The position numbers and the translations under genes were made by a program. A stretch of 64,000 nucleotides of DNA from Streptomyces sp. NBC_00461 (GTDB lineage: Bacteria; Actinomycetota; Actinomycetes; Streptomycetales; Streptomycetaceae). Below are positions 24,383-31,568 of the stretch, one piece after another. Numbering within the stretch: position 1 is the stretch's first letter; each line of letters starts with the position of its first letter. The DNA is taken from NCBI RefSeq assembly GCF_036013935.1, contig NZ_CP107902.1:6295001-6359000 (forward strand), given 5' to 3'. The notes below the pieces were generated by a model. It had not been told where the DNA came from, did no database searches, and saw only the letters and a program-made list of their open reading frames with translations.

Positions 24383-26767
24383 ATGGGCGGATCAGCGCCG
24401 CGACGGGACCGTCACCTGCCGGTCGAGACGACCAGCTTCGTCGACCGGCGCGGCGAACAGACCGAAGGCCGCGAACTGCTCGCCAGGGCGCGCCTGGTGA
24501 CGCTGACCGGGCCGGGCGGCGTCGGCAAGACACGCCTCGCCGCCCGCGTCGCGGCCCGCGTCGAGCGCGCATTCCCGGACGGCGTGCGCTTCGTGCACCT
24601 GGCCGGACTGCACGACCCGGCGCTCGTACCCCTCGCCGCCGCCGACGCGCTCGGCCTGCACGACCACTCCGCGCAGCCACCGCTGGACGCGCTGGTCGAG
24701 CAGGTGAGGGACCGGCGCCTCCTGCTCGTCCTTGACAACTGCGAACACCTGCTGCAGGCCTGCGCCGACCTCGCCGCCGCCGTCCTGCGCGGCACCACCG
24801 GCATCCGCATCCTCGCCACCAGCAGGCACCGCCTCGGCCTCACCGAGGAACACCTCATGGAGGTACGGCCGTTATCCGTCCCCGACCCTGACGGCGACCT
24901 CAGCGCGCCGGACGCCTACCCCGCTCTCGCCCTCTTCGCCGACCGCGCCGCCGCCGTGGTCCCCGGGTTCAAGCTCACCGCCGACAACAGGGCCGCCGTG
25001 GCCCGCCTGTGCGGCCGCCTGGACGGTCTCCCGCTCGCCATCGAACTGGCCGCCGTACGCATGCGCGTCCTCGGCGTCGAACAGCTCCTGGAGCGCCTCG
25101 ACGACCGCTACCGCCTCCTCACCGCCGGCAGCAGCGCGGTCCTGCCCCGCCACCAGACCCTGCGCGCGGCCGTTGACTGGAGCTACGAACTGTGCACGGG
25201 ACAGGAGCAGTTGGTGTGGGAGCGGGCCTCCGTCCTGGTCGCCGGCTTCGACCTGGAGACGGCGGAGGCGGTGTGCGCGGACGGTGAGCGAAGCGAGACG
25301 GGGGTCCCCCCGGCCGGAGGCTGGGGGAGGGTGCGGCCGCAGGACGTCCTGGAAGCCGTCGCCGGGCTCGTCGACAAGTCGGTACTGGGGAGGGAGCCGG
25401 GACCGGACGGCGTGCGCTACCGGCTGCTCGACACGCTGCGGCACTACGGCCTCGACCGACTGCGGCAGCGGGCGGGCGAGGAGAGCGCGGCCAGGCGCCG
25501 CCAGCGCGACTGGACACAGCGCCGGGCCGCCGACTGCGAACGCGTCTGGTTCGGGCCCGGACAGCGGAAGATCGTCGCCCGGCTGAGGGCCGACCAGGAC
25601 AATCTGCGGGCCGCCCTCGACTTCAGCCTCACCGCCCCTGGCGAACGCCTCGCCGCACTGCGCCTCGCGGGCACCCTGTGGTTCTACTGGCACGCCTGCG
25701 GGGCGCCCCGCGAGGGCCGCTACTGGCTGGAGCGGGCCCTCGACGCCAACCCGGGACCGACCCCCGAGCGGGCCCGCGGCCTGTGGGTGTCCGGCCTCCT
25801 CGCGGCCGCCACCCAGGACATGGCCGAAGGCCTGCGGCGCGCCCGCGACGCCCACGCCCTGGCCGGCCGGCTCGGCGACCAGGCCGAGGCCGCCCACGCC
25901 GCCTACGTCATCGGCGTCATCCGCATGTTCAGTGACGAGCTGCCCGCCGCGCTCGAACACTTCGAGGCCACCGTCGCCCGCGGCCGCGTCCCCGGCCAGC
26001 ACCTCAGCCTGTACGGGCTCGACCAGGTCGAACTCGCCTGCACTCTGGGCTTCCTGGGCGAGGCCGACCGCGCGGTGGAGGTCTGCGAACGGGCGCGCCG
26101 GCTGTGCGAGGAGCACGGCGAGGTATGGGTGCGCTCGTACGTCCTGCGGATGCTGGCCCTCGCCCACACCGTCAAACAGGACTGGAAGGAGGCCGAACGG
26201 CATGCCCGAGAGGCCCTGCGCCTCAAACTCGCCGTCCACGACGTCACCGGCATCGCCCTCACCCTCGACCTACTGGCCCGCATCGCCACCGAGGCCGGCG
26301 CCCACACCCACGCGGCCGCCCTGCTCGGCGGCGCCGACCGCACCTGGGCCGACATCGACCGGGACCGCTGGGGCTCGGCCGTCCTCGACTCCATCCGGCG
26401 CAGCAGCGGGGAGCGGGTCCTGGGCGCCCTGGGACGGGCCGCCTTCGAGCGGTCGTACGAGAAAGGAGGCGCCCTCGGGCTCGCGGAGATCGTCGCCTAC
26501 GCGACCGAGGACGGGCAGCCCGGACAGCCCGCCCCGGCACGGAGGACCAACGGCCGCCGCACCACCCGTACGGCCCCCTGCACCGCTCTCACCCGCCGCG
26601 AGGCCGAGGTCGCCGAACTCGTCGCCCAGGGACTCGCCAACCAGCAGATCGCCGACCGGCTCGTCATCGCCCGCCGCACCGCCGAAGGCCATGTGGAACG
26701 CATCCTCAGCAAGCTCGGCTTCAGCAACCGCAGCCAGATCGCCGCCTGGGTGACGGCCCAGCGCTGA
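24383..26767 (+). CDS. Large ATPase/LuxR-family regulator with a TTA codon
   Basis: 794 aa from ATG 24383 (GAGGA upstream); an ATG at 24293 in frame lacks a ribosome site. An NB-ARC/STAND-like ATPase begins at once: Walker A GPGGVGKTRLAARVA, Walker B LLLVLDNCEHLL, ILATSRHRLG. A long TPR-like helical region (about 450-690) follows, then a C-terminal LuxR HTH (LTRREAEVAELVAQGLANQQ ... SKLGFSNRSQIAAWV). Codon 164 (24872-24874) is TTA, the rare leucine codon read by bldA tRNA, so translation should be developmentally limited. Probably a pathway or stress regulator; targets unknown, perhaps the two genes that follow. Confidence 0.9.
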   Translation: MGGSAPRRDRHLPVETTSFVDRRGEQTEGRELLARARLVTLTGPGGVGKTRLAARVAARVERAFPDGVRFVHLAGLHDPALVPLAAADALGLHDHSAQPPLDALVEQVRDRRLLLVLDNCEHLLQACADLAAAVLRGTTGIRILATSRHRLGLTEEHLMEVRPLSVPDPDGDLSAPDAYPALALFADRAAAVVPGFKLTADNRAAVARLCGRLDGLPLAIELAAVRMRVLGVEQLLERLDDRYRLLTAGSSAVLPRHQTLRAAVDWSYELCTGQEQLVWERASVLVAGFDLETAEAVCADGERSETGVPPAGGWGRVRPQDVLEAVAGLVDKSVLGREPGPDGVRYRLLDTLRHYGLDRLRQRAGEESAARRRQRDWTQRRAADCERVWFGPGQRKIVARLRADQDNLRAALDFSLTAPGERLAALRLAGTLWFYWHACGAPREGRYWLERALDANPGPTPERARGLWVSGLLAAATQDMAEGLRRARDAHALAGRLGDQAEAAHAAYVIGVIRMFSDELPAALEHFEATVARGRVPGQHLSLYGLDQVELACTLGFLGEADRAVEVCERARRLCEEHGEVWVRSYVLRMLALAHTVKQDWKEAERHAREALRLKLAVHDVTGIALTLDLLARIATEAGAHTHAAALLGGADRTWADIDRDRWGSAVLDSIRRSSGERVLGALGRAAFERSYEKGGALGLAEIVAYATEDGQPGQPAPARRTNGRRTTRTAPCTALTRREAEVAELVAQGLANQQIADRLVIARRTAEGHVERILSKLGFSNRSQIAAWVTAQR

Positions 26768-26820
26768 GCCACGTCCAGGCTCCCCTCCCGGACCCGACAG
26801 ACCCACTGAGAGGAGAACCC

Positions 26821-27744
26821 ATGACCCGCACACGACCCACCCCCACCCCCACCCCCACGCCCACCCCGTTCGACCATCGCATGGCCGTGTACGGAGCGGA
26901 CGACGAGTTCGTCGCCGCCGCCGTGCCGTTTCTCGCCGAAGGGCTCGGCGCTCCCGACGAACCCCCGCCGGTGGCCATCGCCGCCCCCGACAAACTCGAC
27001 CTCCTGCGGGACGCGCTCGGCGGCGACGCGAAGGGCGCCGTACTCGTCCCGCACACCGAGTGGTACACGGGCTCGGCCGCCAACGCCGTTGCCCAGGGCG
27101 CCGGTTACCTGGCAGCCCACGCCGGCCCCGGCGGCCGTATCCATCTCCTCATGGAACCCGTCTGGAACGGCCGCGCGGGGCGCTCCGTCCGGGAGAGCGC
27201 CGAGTGGATCCGCTATGAGGCCCTCGCCAACCTGCTCTTCGCCCCGATGGCGACGACGGCCCTGTGCGCCTACGACACCCGCACCGCAGGCAAGGCCGTC
27301 GTCGAGGCGGCCCGCCGCGCGCACCCGGACACCGGCGTCTACGAGGACCCGGTCCGGCTCACGGCGGAACTGGACTCCGCGCCGCTGCCGTTGCCCCCGG
27401 CCGGGGCCGAACTGTTCAGGCAGCCGCACCCCGACGCCGTACGCGGGTCGACGGCGGTGCGTGGACTGGCGCCCGCGGACGCGGAGTTGTTCACCGAGGC
27501 GGTCATCGCCGCGGCCGCCGCGCTCGGCCCCGTCATCCACGCCCGGCTGTGGGGCGAGGCACCCGCCTGCGTCTGCGAACTGCGCACCGCACGCCGGGTC
27601 GGTGATCCGCTGGCGGGCTTCGTCCCCCCGCCCGCACCCGAACTGGAACCGGACCAGGGGCTCTGGTTCGCCCGGCAGGTGTGCGCCTACGTCGACGTCC
27701 GGGACGACGACGAGGGGTCGACCGTACGGCTTCAGTACGGGTAA
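26821..27744 (+). CDS. RsbA-like anti-sigma regulatory protein (MEDS domain)
   Basis: 307 aa. After a (Pro-Thr)n leader, residues 20-185 are a MEDS-type sensory domain (HRMAVYGADDEFVAAAVPFL, LVPHTEWYTG, HLLMEPVWNGR). The C-terminal 90 residues resemble a degenerate HATPase of RsbW type (ELRTARRVGDPLAGFVPP, GLWFARQVCAYVDV). Such proteins tune SigB-like sigma factors in actinobacteria. The start has AGAGGAGA upstream. The leader is coded by a CCCACC hexamer repeat, which keeps frame whatever its copy number. Confidence 0.8.
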   Translation: MTRTRPTPTPTPTPTPFDHRMAVYGADDEFVAAAVPFLAEGLGAPDEPPPVAIAAPDKLDLLRDALGGDAKGAVLVPHTEWYTGSAANAVAQGAGYLAAHAGPGGRIHLLMEPVWNGRAGRSVRESAEWIRYEALANLLFAPMATTALCAYDTRTAGKAVVEAARRAHPDTGVYEDPVRLTAELDSAPLPLPPAGAELFRQPHPDAVRGSTAVRGLAPADAELFTEAVIAAAAALGPVIHARLWGEAPACVCELRTARRVGDPLAGFVPPPAPELEPDQGLWFARQVCAYVDVRDDDEGSTVRLQYG

Positions 27745-27779
27745 CCGCTTACCCGAGGACAGGTACGAAAACAGGTAGT

Positions 27780-27808
27780 CCTCCCCGTGTGCCGCACGCG
27801 CGGGGAGG
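27780..27808 (+). terminator. Hairpin between the MEDS protein and HATPase genes
   Basis: CCTCCCCG (27780-27787) pairs perfectly with CGGGGAGG (27801-27808) across a 13-nt loop; no T-run. The right arm carries GGGGAGG, 14-20 nt before the next ATG, so it could also mask a ribosome site. Confidence 0.4.
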
Positions 27809-27821
27809 TCACCCTGAGAGC

Positions 27822-28286
27822 ATGCTTGATCTCTCCGGGACCCCCCACCCGGACTCCGACCCGCAATTCGCCGCGTACACCCAACCGCCTTTGCGGGCAG
27901 GCCACCTGAGCGTCGAGTACGATCCCCGCCCCACCGCGGTCCGAGAGGCGCGCGCAGAGGTGCGAAGACAGCTGGAGCAGTGGGGCCTGACGGACCGGGA
28001 GGACCTCACGGACGTGGCCGAGCTGCTCGTCAGCGAGCTGGCCACCAACGCCGTGCTGCACTCCGCGAGCCGCTTCCGGCTCACCCTGTCCGCCGCGCAC
28101 GGCGTCCTGCGCTGCGAGGTGTACGACACCGGTCGCCGCACCCCGCAGGTGCTGGACGCCGGCGCCTCGGAGAGCGGCCGCGGGGTGTTCCTGGTGAACG
28201 CGCTTGCACGACGCTGGGGGTGCCATCAGGACGGTCCGGGCAAGACGGTGTGGTTCGAGCTCGGCCTGTGCGCGGTCTGCGGGTAG
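27822..28286 (+). CDS. HATPase-domain ATP-binding protein (RsbW/anti-sigma type)
   Basis: 154 aa. N-box ELLVSELATNAVLHSASRF and G-box ESGRGVFLVNALARRWG define a GHKL ATPase like the anti-sigma kinases RsbW/SpoIIAB that Streptomyces has in many copies. Start chosen at the ATG 27822; the frame is open upstream to 27681 without similarity. Two Cys at the end (CAVCG) are unusual. Its neighbour, the MEDS protein, suggests a sigma-factor control pair; no sigma factor or antagonist STAS gene is in the window. Confidence 0.85.
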   Translation: MLDLSGTPHPDSDPQFAAYTQPPLRAGHLSVEYDPRPTAVREARAEVRRQLEQWGLTDREDLTDVAELLVSELATNAVLHSASRFRLTLSAAHGVLRCEVYDTGRRTPQVLDAGASESGRGVFLVNALARRWGCHQDGPGKTVWFELGLCAVCG

Positions 28287-28335
28287 TGCGTGGTGCCCGG
28301 TGAGGTTCTCCCTCGCATGCTGTACCGGCGTGTGA

Positions 28336-28364
28336 GCCCCCGCCCACGACATCGGGGCAGGGGC
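28336..28364. terminator. Hairpin between convergent HATPase and chitinase genes
   Basis: GCCCCCGCCC (28336-28345) pairs with GGGCAGGGGC (28355-28364) with one C-A mismatch and a 9-nt loop. It sits between two convergent genes and could act in both directions; no T-run. Confidence 0.4.
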
Positions 28365-28393
28365 GCACGCGCTTGCTCCACGTTCCCTTTCAG

Positions 28394-30085
28394 CTACGGC
28401 AGCCCGTGCACATGCGGCCCCACCGCGTTCGACCAGGAACTCCCCGCCGACGCATCCCAGTTCGTCGACCAGGTCATCGCGCCTCGCAGGTCGGGGTAGG
28501 TCTTCGACGGCTTGAAGGTGCCGCAGGCCGAGCCCTTGGTGAGGCAGTCCAGGGCGTTGTTCACGACCGTCGGTGACACATAGCCGCTGCCCGCGCCGCT
28601 CGTCGAGGCCGGCAGGCCCAGGCCGACCTGGGAGGGGGAGAGGCCTCCTTCGAGCTGGATGCAGGCGAGGGCGGTGAGGAAGTCGACCGACCCCTGGCTG
28701 TACACCTTGCCGTCGCAGCCCAGCATCGAACCGCTGTTGTAGTACTGCATGTTGACGACCGTGAGGATGTCCTTGATGTTCAGGGCCGTCTGGAAGTAGG
28801 AGTTCGACGTCGACTGCATGTCGATCGTCTGCGGCGCCATCGTGATGATCAGGGACGAGCCCGCCTTCGCCGACAGCGAGCGCAGTGCCTGTGACATGTA
28901 CGTCGCGTTGAGGCCGTTCTCCAGGTCGATGTCGACGCCGTCGAAGCCGTACGTCTGCATCAGCGAGTACACCGAGTTCGCGAAGTTCGCCGCCGAGGTC
29001 GAGTCGCTCACCGACACCGTGCCGTTCTGGCCGCCGATCGAGATGATCACCTTCTTGCCGGCCGCCTGCTTCGCCCTGATGTCCGCCTTGAACTGGTCGA
29101 CCGTGTAGCCGCCCAGGCCCGCCGAGTCCAGGTTGAACGTCACGGCACCCGGCGTGGTCGTGGCGTCCGCGAAAGCCACCGCGATGATGTCGTACTGGGA
29201 GGAGACGTCCGAGATCTTCTGGACCGTCGCCCCGTTGTTGAAGTTCTGCCAGTAGCCGGTCACCGCGTGCCTGGGCAGCGCGCCGCCCCCGCCTGTGCCG
29301 CCGGCCGTGGTCGTCCCGGTGACGGCGGCCGACTTCGCCGACTCGCCCGCCGAGTTCGTCGCCGTGACCTGGAAGGAGTACGAGGTGGAGGCCGCGAGCC
29401 CCGTCACCGTCGCCGACGCTCCCGTCACCGCCGTCACCTTCGTGCCGTTGCGGTAGACGTTGTAGCCCGTGGCGCCCGAGACCGCGTTCCAGGACAGGGA
29501 CACGGACGACGATGTCGTACCCGGCACCGACAGACCGCCGGGCGTGGCCGGAACCGTCGGTGCCGGGTCACTGCCACCGCCGCCGTCCGGGCCGTACACC
29601 GAGACGTCGTCGGCGTAGTAGGCGGCCTGTCCGTACCAGCCGTGGGTGTACACCGTCACCGACGTGGTCGAGGACCCGGTGGTGAAGCTCGTCGACAGCT
29701 GTTTCCAGCTCGACGAGTCCGGGGTCCAGGTCGAGACGTCGGTCGTGCCCGTGCCGGTCACGCCCAGGTACGCGTATCCGCCCTGAACCCAGGAGCTGAG
29801 CGTGTACGTCGAGTTGGGCCTGACGGCCACCGACTGGGTGCACTGGGCGTTGTCCTGCCCGGCCGGCGTCGCCTTCAGCGCGGCCGTGCCGCCGTGGACG
29901 GGGGAGGTGACCGTCGTGCCGCTGTTCGCGGAACAGGTCCAGTTGGCCAGGCCCGACTCGAAGCCGGAGTTCCTGGCGTTGTTGATGTCCGCGGCGGACG
30001 CCTGAGCCGCGCCCGCCATGGACAGGGCGAGAGCGGTGGTGACCGCTCCCGACCAGAGTCGTATGGATCGTCTACGTGGGGACAT
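28394..30085 (-). CDS. Secreted GH18 chitinase with CBM and fibronectin III domain
   Basis: 563 aa. Sec signal peptide (RRRSIRLWSGAVTTALALSM, cleavage near ASAAD); beta-sandwich carbohydrate-binding module about 35-165; Gly/Ser linker; fibronectin type III about 178-262 (PATPGGLSVPGTTSSSVSLS); Gly-rich linker; then the catalytic barrel with YGFDGVDIDLENG carrying the acid Glu near residue 385, plus QTIDMQ and MQYYN. It cleaves chitin outside the cell. The start abuts a chitinase-type promoter with direct repeats; no Shine-Dalgarno is visible, so the message may be leaderless. Confidence 0.95.
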   Translation of the reverse strand: MSPRRRSIRLWSGAVTTALALSMAGAAQASAADINNARNSGFESGLANWTCSANSGTTVTSPVHGGTAALKATPAGQDNAQCTQSVAVRPNSTYTLSSWVQGGYAYLGVTGTGTTDVSTWTPDSSSWKQLSTSFTTGSSTTSVTVYTHGWYGQAAYYADDVSVYGPDGGGGSDPAPTVPATPGGLSVPGTTSSSVSLSWNAVSGATGYNVYRNGTKVTAVTGASATVTGLAASTSYSFQVTATNSAGESAKSAAVTGTTTAGGTGGGGALPRHAVTGYWQNFNNGATVQKISDVSSQYDIIAVAFADATTTPGAVTFNLDSAGLGGYTVDQFKADIRAKQAAGKKVIISIGGQNGTVSVSDSTSAANFANSVYSLMQTYGFDGVDIDLENGLNATYMSQALRSLSAKAGSSLIITMAPQTIDMQSTSNSYFQTALNIKDILTVVNMQYYNSGSMLGCDGKVYSQGSVDFLTALACIQLEGGLSPSQVGLGLPASTSGAGSGYVSPTVVNNALDCLTKGSACGTFKPSKTYPDLRGAMTWSTNWDASAGSSWSNAVGPHVHGLP

Positions 30086-30094
30086 GACAACAAG

Positions 30095-30135
30095 TTGGTC
30101 CAGACCAATTACTCTGTCAAGAGGTCCAGACCAAC
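30095..30135 (-). promoter_or_regulatory. Chitinase promoter with two DasR/chi-type repeats
   Basis: Plus-strand TTGGTCCAGACCAA (30095-30108) and AGGTCCAGACCAA (30122-30134) are two near-identical repeats, each itself an inverted repeat. They match the pair of repeats known from Streptomyces chitinase promoters and the dre-type site of the GlcNAc regulator DasR. Between them, on the minus strand, is a perfect -35, TTGACA (30120-30115). A -10 17 bp downstream (30097-30092, CAACTT, weak) would place the transcription start at or next to the ATG. Confidence 0.8.
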
Positions 30136-30155
30136 TTGGCGCCGACCGACGGCAC

Positions 30156-30551
30156 TTACGCCTCCCGGCCCTCCCACCAGCTGTCCAGCAGCAGGCCCAT
30201 CGAGCAGCCCGCCAGCAGTACGCCCGTCGACATCCACAGGGCGAGGCCGGACACGTTCGTCAGGTCCGGCCGCAGCGACAGCACCAGCAACTGGCCCGCC
30301 GCCGGTACCGCGCAGGCCGCCGCCACATGGCGCGCGGGCGCCCGGCGCCACGGCTCCGGATGCACCCGGGCCGCCGCCCACGTCGCGAGGACGACGCAGA
30401 GCAGGTTCGGCACGTGGACGAGGGCCAGCGCCGCGGCGAAGGAGCCGACCCCCGCGGGGCCCACCAGGTGGTCGTACACCACTCGGACCTGGATGTACTC
30501 GGTGACGACGAGAACCAGGACGCCCACGGCCCAGGAACGCATGAGAGCCAT
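30156..30551 (-). CDS. Small integral membrane protein
   Basis: 131 aa with four hydrophobic segments (WAVGVLVLVVTEYIQVRVVY; SFAAALALVHVPNLLCVVLA; HVAAACAVPAAGQLLVLSL; LALWMSTGVLLAGCSMGLLL). No family recognised. Its ATG overlaps the stop of the DUF3592-like gene by one base (TGATG), and it is the last gene of a four-gene minus-strand operon headed by the pilin-fusion protein. An internal Met at residue 4 is an alternative start. Confidence 0.7.
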   Translation of the reverse strand: MALMRSWAVGVLVLVVTEYIQVRVVYDHLVGPAGVGSFAAALALVHVPNLLCVVLATWAAARVHPEPWRRAPARHVAAACAVPAAGQLLVLSLRPDLTNVSGLALWMSTGVLLAGCSMGLLLDSWWEGREA

Positions 30552-30982
30552 CAGCCGCCTCCGAAAGCCTCGTAGCAGAGCAGGACCGTGAAGCCCAGCG
30601 CCGCCATGCCGCAGCCCGCCGCCAGCGCCAGGGCCTGCAGGACCGGGGACCAGCTGCCCCGGCCCGCGACGGTCGCCGTCCCCCGCGGATCCTTCGGGTC
30701 GTAGGTGACGGTGACCGGGGTGCCCTCATCGGTGGACCAGCCCGCGAGGTCCTCGAACTCGACTCGCGTACCGTCCGCCGTACGGAAGGCGAAGAAGTGA
30801 CGGGTGGCGTCCGAGCGGTTGTACGGCTCGGTCTCCACGCGGACGCATTCGCCGGATGCGCGGACACCGCGGCGCAGCACCCGTGCCACGGTCACCAGCC
30901 GCCTGGCGTACTTCACCGCGATCGCGCCGAAGAGCGCGACGAGCAGCACGAGTACGACGTAGCCACCGCCCGGCACGTGCAC
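30551..30982 (-). CDS. DUF3592-like membrane protein
   Basis: 143 aa, GTG start 2 nt after the lipoprotein stop. An N-terminal TM helix (GYVVLVLLVALFGAIAVKY) and a C-terminal one (LQALALAAGCGMAALGFTVL) flank a beta domain of about 75 residues with EPYNRSDATRHFFAFRTADG and GTPVTVTYDPKDPRG, the usual DUF3592 pattern. Function unknown. Third gene of the operon of the pilin-fusion protein. Confidence 0.75.
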   Translation of the reverse strand: MHVPGGGYVVLVLLVALFGAIAVKYARRLVTVARVLRRGVRASGECVRVETEPYNRSDATRHFFAFRTADGTRVEFEDLAGWSTDEGTPVTVTYDPKDPRGTATVAGRGSWSPVLQALALAAGCGMAALGFTVLLCYEAFGGG

Positions 30983-30984
30983 GG

Positions 30985-31548
30985 CTAGTGCACCTCCACC
31001 GAGTCGACGATCTTCGCCAGGTACGCGTCCGAGAGCTTGCCCCGCACCGCGTCGACGCGCACGGCGAACGTCTTGCCCGAGGAGTCCAGGCCCGTCACTA
31101 TGACGCCCCTGACCGGTGTTCCCTTGGGCGGATCGTCGCCCTGGCCAGCCGACTTGAAGGTGAAGTCGATCCGCTTGGCCTCGTCGGCACCGGCCGCCTT
31201 CACGTCCTTCTCGCCCTTGACGCTCGCGCCCATCTGGATCCCGGCCTCGGCGGCGATCGCCGCCTGCTCGGCCGAACTCGCCTGGGTGAAGTCGAGTTGG
31301 ACGGTGATGATGGAGACGGTTTTGCCGCTCTCGGTGCGGACGGCCGCCGCCGCGTTGTACTTGCTGCGCTCGGCGCCGCCCTGTTCCTCGTATCCGCCGG
31401 ATCCCTTCGGATACGACACGTCGACGCCCTTCGTCTTCAGCGTCCCCCAGCCGTCGGGCACCGAGGCGGAGTTCGCGCCCCCGTCTCCGCACCCGGCGAG
31501 CAACGCGGTCAGCAGGCCGGCGGCAAGGAACGTACGGCGGGTCTTCAT
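30985..31548 (-). CDS. Putative lipoprotein
   Basis: 187 aa. MKTRRTFLAAGLLTALLAGC is a lipoprotein signal with lipobox LLAGC (Cys20), so the mature protein should sit on the outer face of the membrane. The rest alternates strand and helix (TVSIITVQLDFTQASSAEQA; KRIDFTFKSAGQGDDPPKG) and ends in SDAYLAKIVDSVEVH. It follows the pilin-fusion gene by 20 nt. The Flp pilin region downstream also carries a lipoprotein gene, so this may be a pilus-associated surface partner; no family recognised. Confidence 0.78.
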   Translation of the reverse strand: MKTRRTFLAAGLLTALLAGCGDGGANSASVPDGWGTLKTKGVDVSYPKGSGGYEEQGGAERSKYNAAAAVRTESGKTVSIITVQLDFTQASSAEQAAIAAEAGIQMGASVKGEKDVKAAGADEAKRIDFTFKSAGQGDDPPKGTPVRGVIVTGLDSSGKTFAVRVDAVRGKLSDAYLAKIVDSVEVH

Positions 31549-31568
31549 CAGCGGGAGCTCCCCTCTCG

